Assembly: GCA_030267125.1 (NCBI GenBank)
Contig: JAJDJJ010000007.1
Location: 1 to 53,969 of the forward strand
Direction: 5' to 3'
DNA from: Bacteroidales bacterium OttesenSCG-928-B11
Lineage (GTDB): Bacteria; Bacteroidota; Bacteroidia; Bacteroidales; WCHB1-69
Length of the DNA: 53,969 nucleotides
In this document: positions 52,800-53,969 of the stretch, one piece after another
Layout: each line of letters opens with the position of its first letter
Numbering within the stretch: position 1 is the stretch's first letter
Program-made: the position numbers and the translations under genes
Notes under the pieces: model-generated
Seen by the model: only the letters and a program-made list of their open reading frames with translations
The model's database searches: none
What the model was told of the DNA's origin: nothing

Positions 52800-53765
52800 C
52801 TATGAAAGCGATTGGTTTACTTCTTGTGATGATTTCAAGATTGATTCATACTCTTCCGGGGTGATGTCGCTATAAAAATAGTGCACCGGATTCACATATT
52901 TTCCGCCTTTCAACACTTCATAATGGAGGTGTGTTCCCATCGAAAGCCCTGTACTTCCGACATAGCCAATAATTTGACCTCTCTTAACTTTTTGTCCCGA
53001 TCTAACTACTTTTTTAGAGAGGTGGGCATATACTGTTTGATAAGAATAGCCATGATTGATAATCACTGTGATACCATAGCCGGATCCCCCGTTTTCGCGG
53101 GCAACCGTCCCATCTGCGGTGGCATAGACGGGCGTACCCTTCGGAGCCGCGATGTCAATGCCTGTGTGGGGGCGTAATGTCTTGAGAATCGGATGATAGC
53201 GCCGGCCAAAACCAGAGGTGATATTGTACATGTTCTTTAACGGCCTAATCGCCGGAATCGCCGACAACATCTCGGTTTTTTTCTGTGCCAAATCCATCAC
53301 CGTGTCTAATGATCTTGACTGTGCCGCCAACCGCACGGTCAGCTGGTCACTTTTTTCTTTGATCTCGTTCAACAGCAGTGTCGCCTCCTTGGGATTCAAG
53401 TCGCTGTATTTTGATTGTGTGTAAAGAGTGGAGAATTTTGCCTTCCGGGAGAGTGGTTCCGCCTCAAAAATAGTACGGTAAACTTCATCATCCCGTTCCT
53501 CAATATCTGTTAAAACCACATCCATCATATCTAACCGTTGGTTTGCATTTTTCAAAGCCTGTTTCAATTCGTTATTTTCCCGTTGCAGCATCTTTTCTTT
53601 AGGGGAATCAAAGAGATAGAACGAGAGCCACAGTACCAAAATCGAAAACGACAATGCCGATGCTACCAGCCAAACCGCTCTTTTAAAAATCTCTTTAAAA
53701 GTGAGTTTTTTCTTTTCAAACGCAAGTGTTTCCGGGTTAAAGTGATAGAATTCCTTATCGGCCAT
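52800..53765 (-). CDS. M23 (LytM) metallopeptidase with membrane anchor
   Basis: A 321-aa cell-wall hydrolase. It has one transmembrane helix (about 31-52), a coiled coil (about 55-160) and an M23 domain (about 175-300). Zinc ligands H200 and D204 ('HTGID') and H281, and catalytic H279 ('HLHYE'), are intact, with a YAH at about 247. It should cut peptidoglycan cross-links from the periplasmic side. It is the active partner of the degenerate paralogue just downstream. Confidence 0.93.
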   Translation of the reverse strand: MADKEFYHFNPETLAFEKKKLTFKEIFKRAVWLVASALSFSILVLWLSFYLFDSPKEKMLQRENNELKQALKNANQRLDMMDVVLTDIEERDDEVYRTIFEAEPLSRKAKFSTLYTQSKYSDLNPKEATLLLNEIKEKSDQLTVRLAAQSRSLDTVMDLAQKKTEMLSAIPAIRPLKNMYNITSGFGRRYHPILKTLRPHTGIDIAAPKGTPVYATADGTVARENGGSGYGITVIINHGYSYQTVYAHLSKKVVRSGQKVKRGQIIGYVGSTGLSMGTHLHYEVLKGGKYVNPVHYFYSDITPEEYESILKSSQEVNQSLS

Positions 53766-53767
53766 CT

Positions 53768-53968
53768 CTATTTTTTACATGCTATACATATAATGTTATT
53801 CACACTAAATTCCTCCGCAGAATAATTATTCCGTTGGTATAGGATCTCCAACGGAACTGCGTATTTCTGGGCGATGTATCTTGGGCTTTCACCCATTTTT
53901 ATAGTATGGTAGGCAATAGGTGATTTTTTATTTTTAGCTTGAATATAAATTACTTCGCCTTCGATGGG
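53768..53968 (-). CDS. LysM-domain protein, C-terminal fragment (5' end outside window)
   Basis: The last 66 residues and stop codon (53768-53770) of a gene that continues past the window. The sequence 'YHTIKMGESPRYIAQKYAV' followed by 'PLEILYQRNN' is a LysM repeat, and the preceding 'EGEVIYIQAKNKKSP' is typical of the C-terminus of Bacteroidota glucosaminidase-LysM proteins. The enzyme domain cannot be seen here. It is 2 bp upstream of the M23 gene, so they form one operon. Confidence 0.8.
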   Translation of the reverse strand, partial: PIEGEVIYIQAKNKKSPIAYHTIKMGESPRYIAQKYAVPLEILYQRNNYSAEEFSVNNIICIACKK

Positions 53969-53969
53969 C

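Overview
This window comes from a Bacteroidota chromosome, most likely a Bacteroidales member. The evidence is the set of T9SS-type C-terminal sorting regions, PorV-like and PorT-like outer-membrane proteins, a TonB-dependent receptor with an N-terminal carboxypeptidase-regulatory-like domain, a PG0541-type transporter-associated protein, start codons mostly without Shine-Dalgarno sequences, and -7 promoter elements of the form TAnnTTTG. The DNA is moderately AT-rich. I saw no tRNA, rRNA, insertion sequence, prophage or CRISPR array. No gene-free stretch exceeds 300 bp; the longest are 10070-10332 (263 bp, divergent promoters) and 1081-1310 (230 bp, divergent promoters).

Layout. 1-1080 is the truncated 3'-incomplete part of a DUF1573-type exported protein, followed by a divergent DUF1295 membrane enzyme. 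2193-10069 (minus strand) is a tripartite RND efflux operon (TolC, adaptor, pump) followed by a PII-like small protein and a LytS/LytTR two-component system. 10333-17920 (plus strand) is a surface and secretion region: a MuiA-like protein, a PorT-family barrel, a T9SS subtilase, a T9SS protein with an S74 intramolecular chaperone, a T9SS GH16 glycosidase and another small barrel. 18032-26618 (minus) is a MacAB-like ABC exporter locus with a duplicated permease pair, an ATPase, an adaptor and a distal DUF4932 putative metallopeptidase. 26815-38079 (minus) is mainly housekeeping: alcohol dehydrogenase, glutamine synthetase, a lipoprotein, Dxs, a GT4 glycosyltransferase, an LptF/G permease, a transketolase N-terminal half, HIT and GreA. 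38164-48003 (minus) is a TonB-dependent receptor, a 1597-aa secreted protein and a PorV/PorQ homologue, closed by a clear intrinsic terminator. 48121-53969 holds a small membrane protein, a Rieske-like lipoprotein, and an envelope run (LysM protein, active M23, degenerate M23, PhoH, LpxK, purine nucleoside phosphorylase).

How the genes work together. Most of the window is about building, loading or regulating the cell envelope. The efflux operon appears to carry its own sensor and regulator. The T9SS cargo genes lie together, but no core T9SS machinery gene (PorK, L, M, N, T, U) is present. The receptor, giant protein and PorV-like module is the best candidate for an under-described system: a receptor, a very large T9SS-like secreted protein and a dedicated PorV-type shuttle in one transcription unit. 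The paired active and inactive LytM proteins downstream of a LysM protein resemble a peptidoglycan hydrolase/activator set.

Limits. Function calls rest on motifs and family resemblance recalled without database searches. Promoters and terminators are pattern-based.
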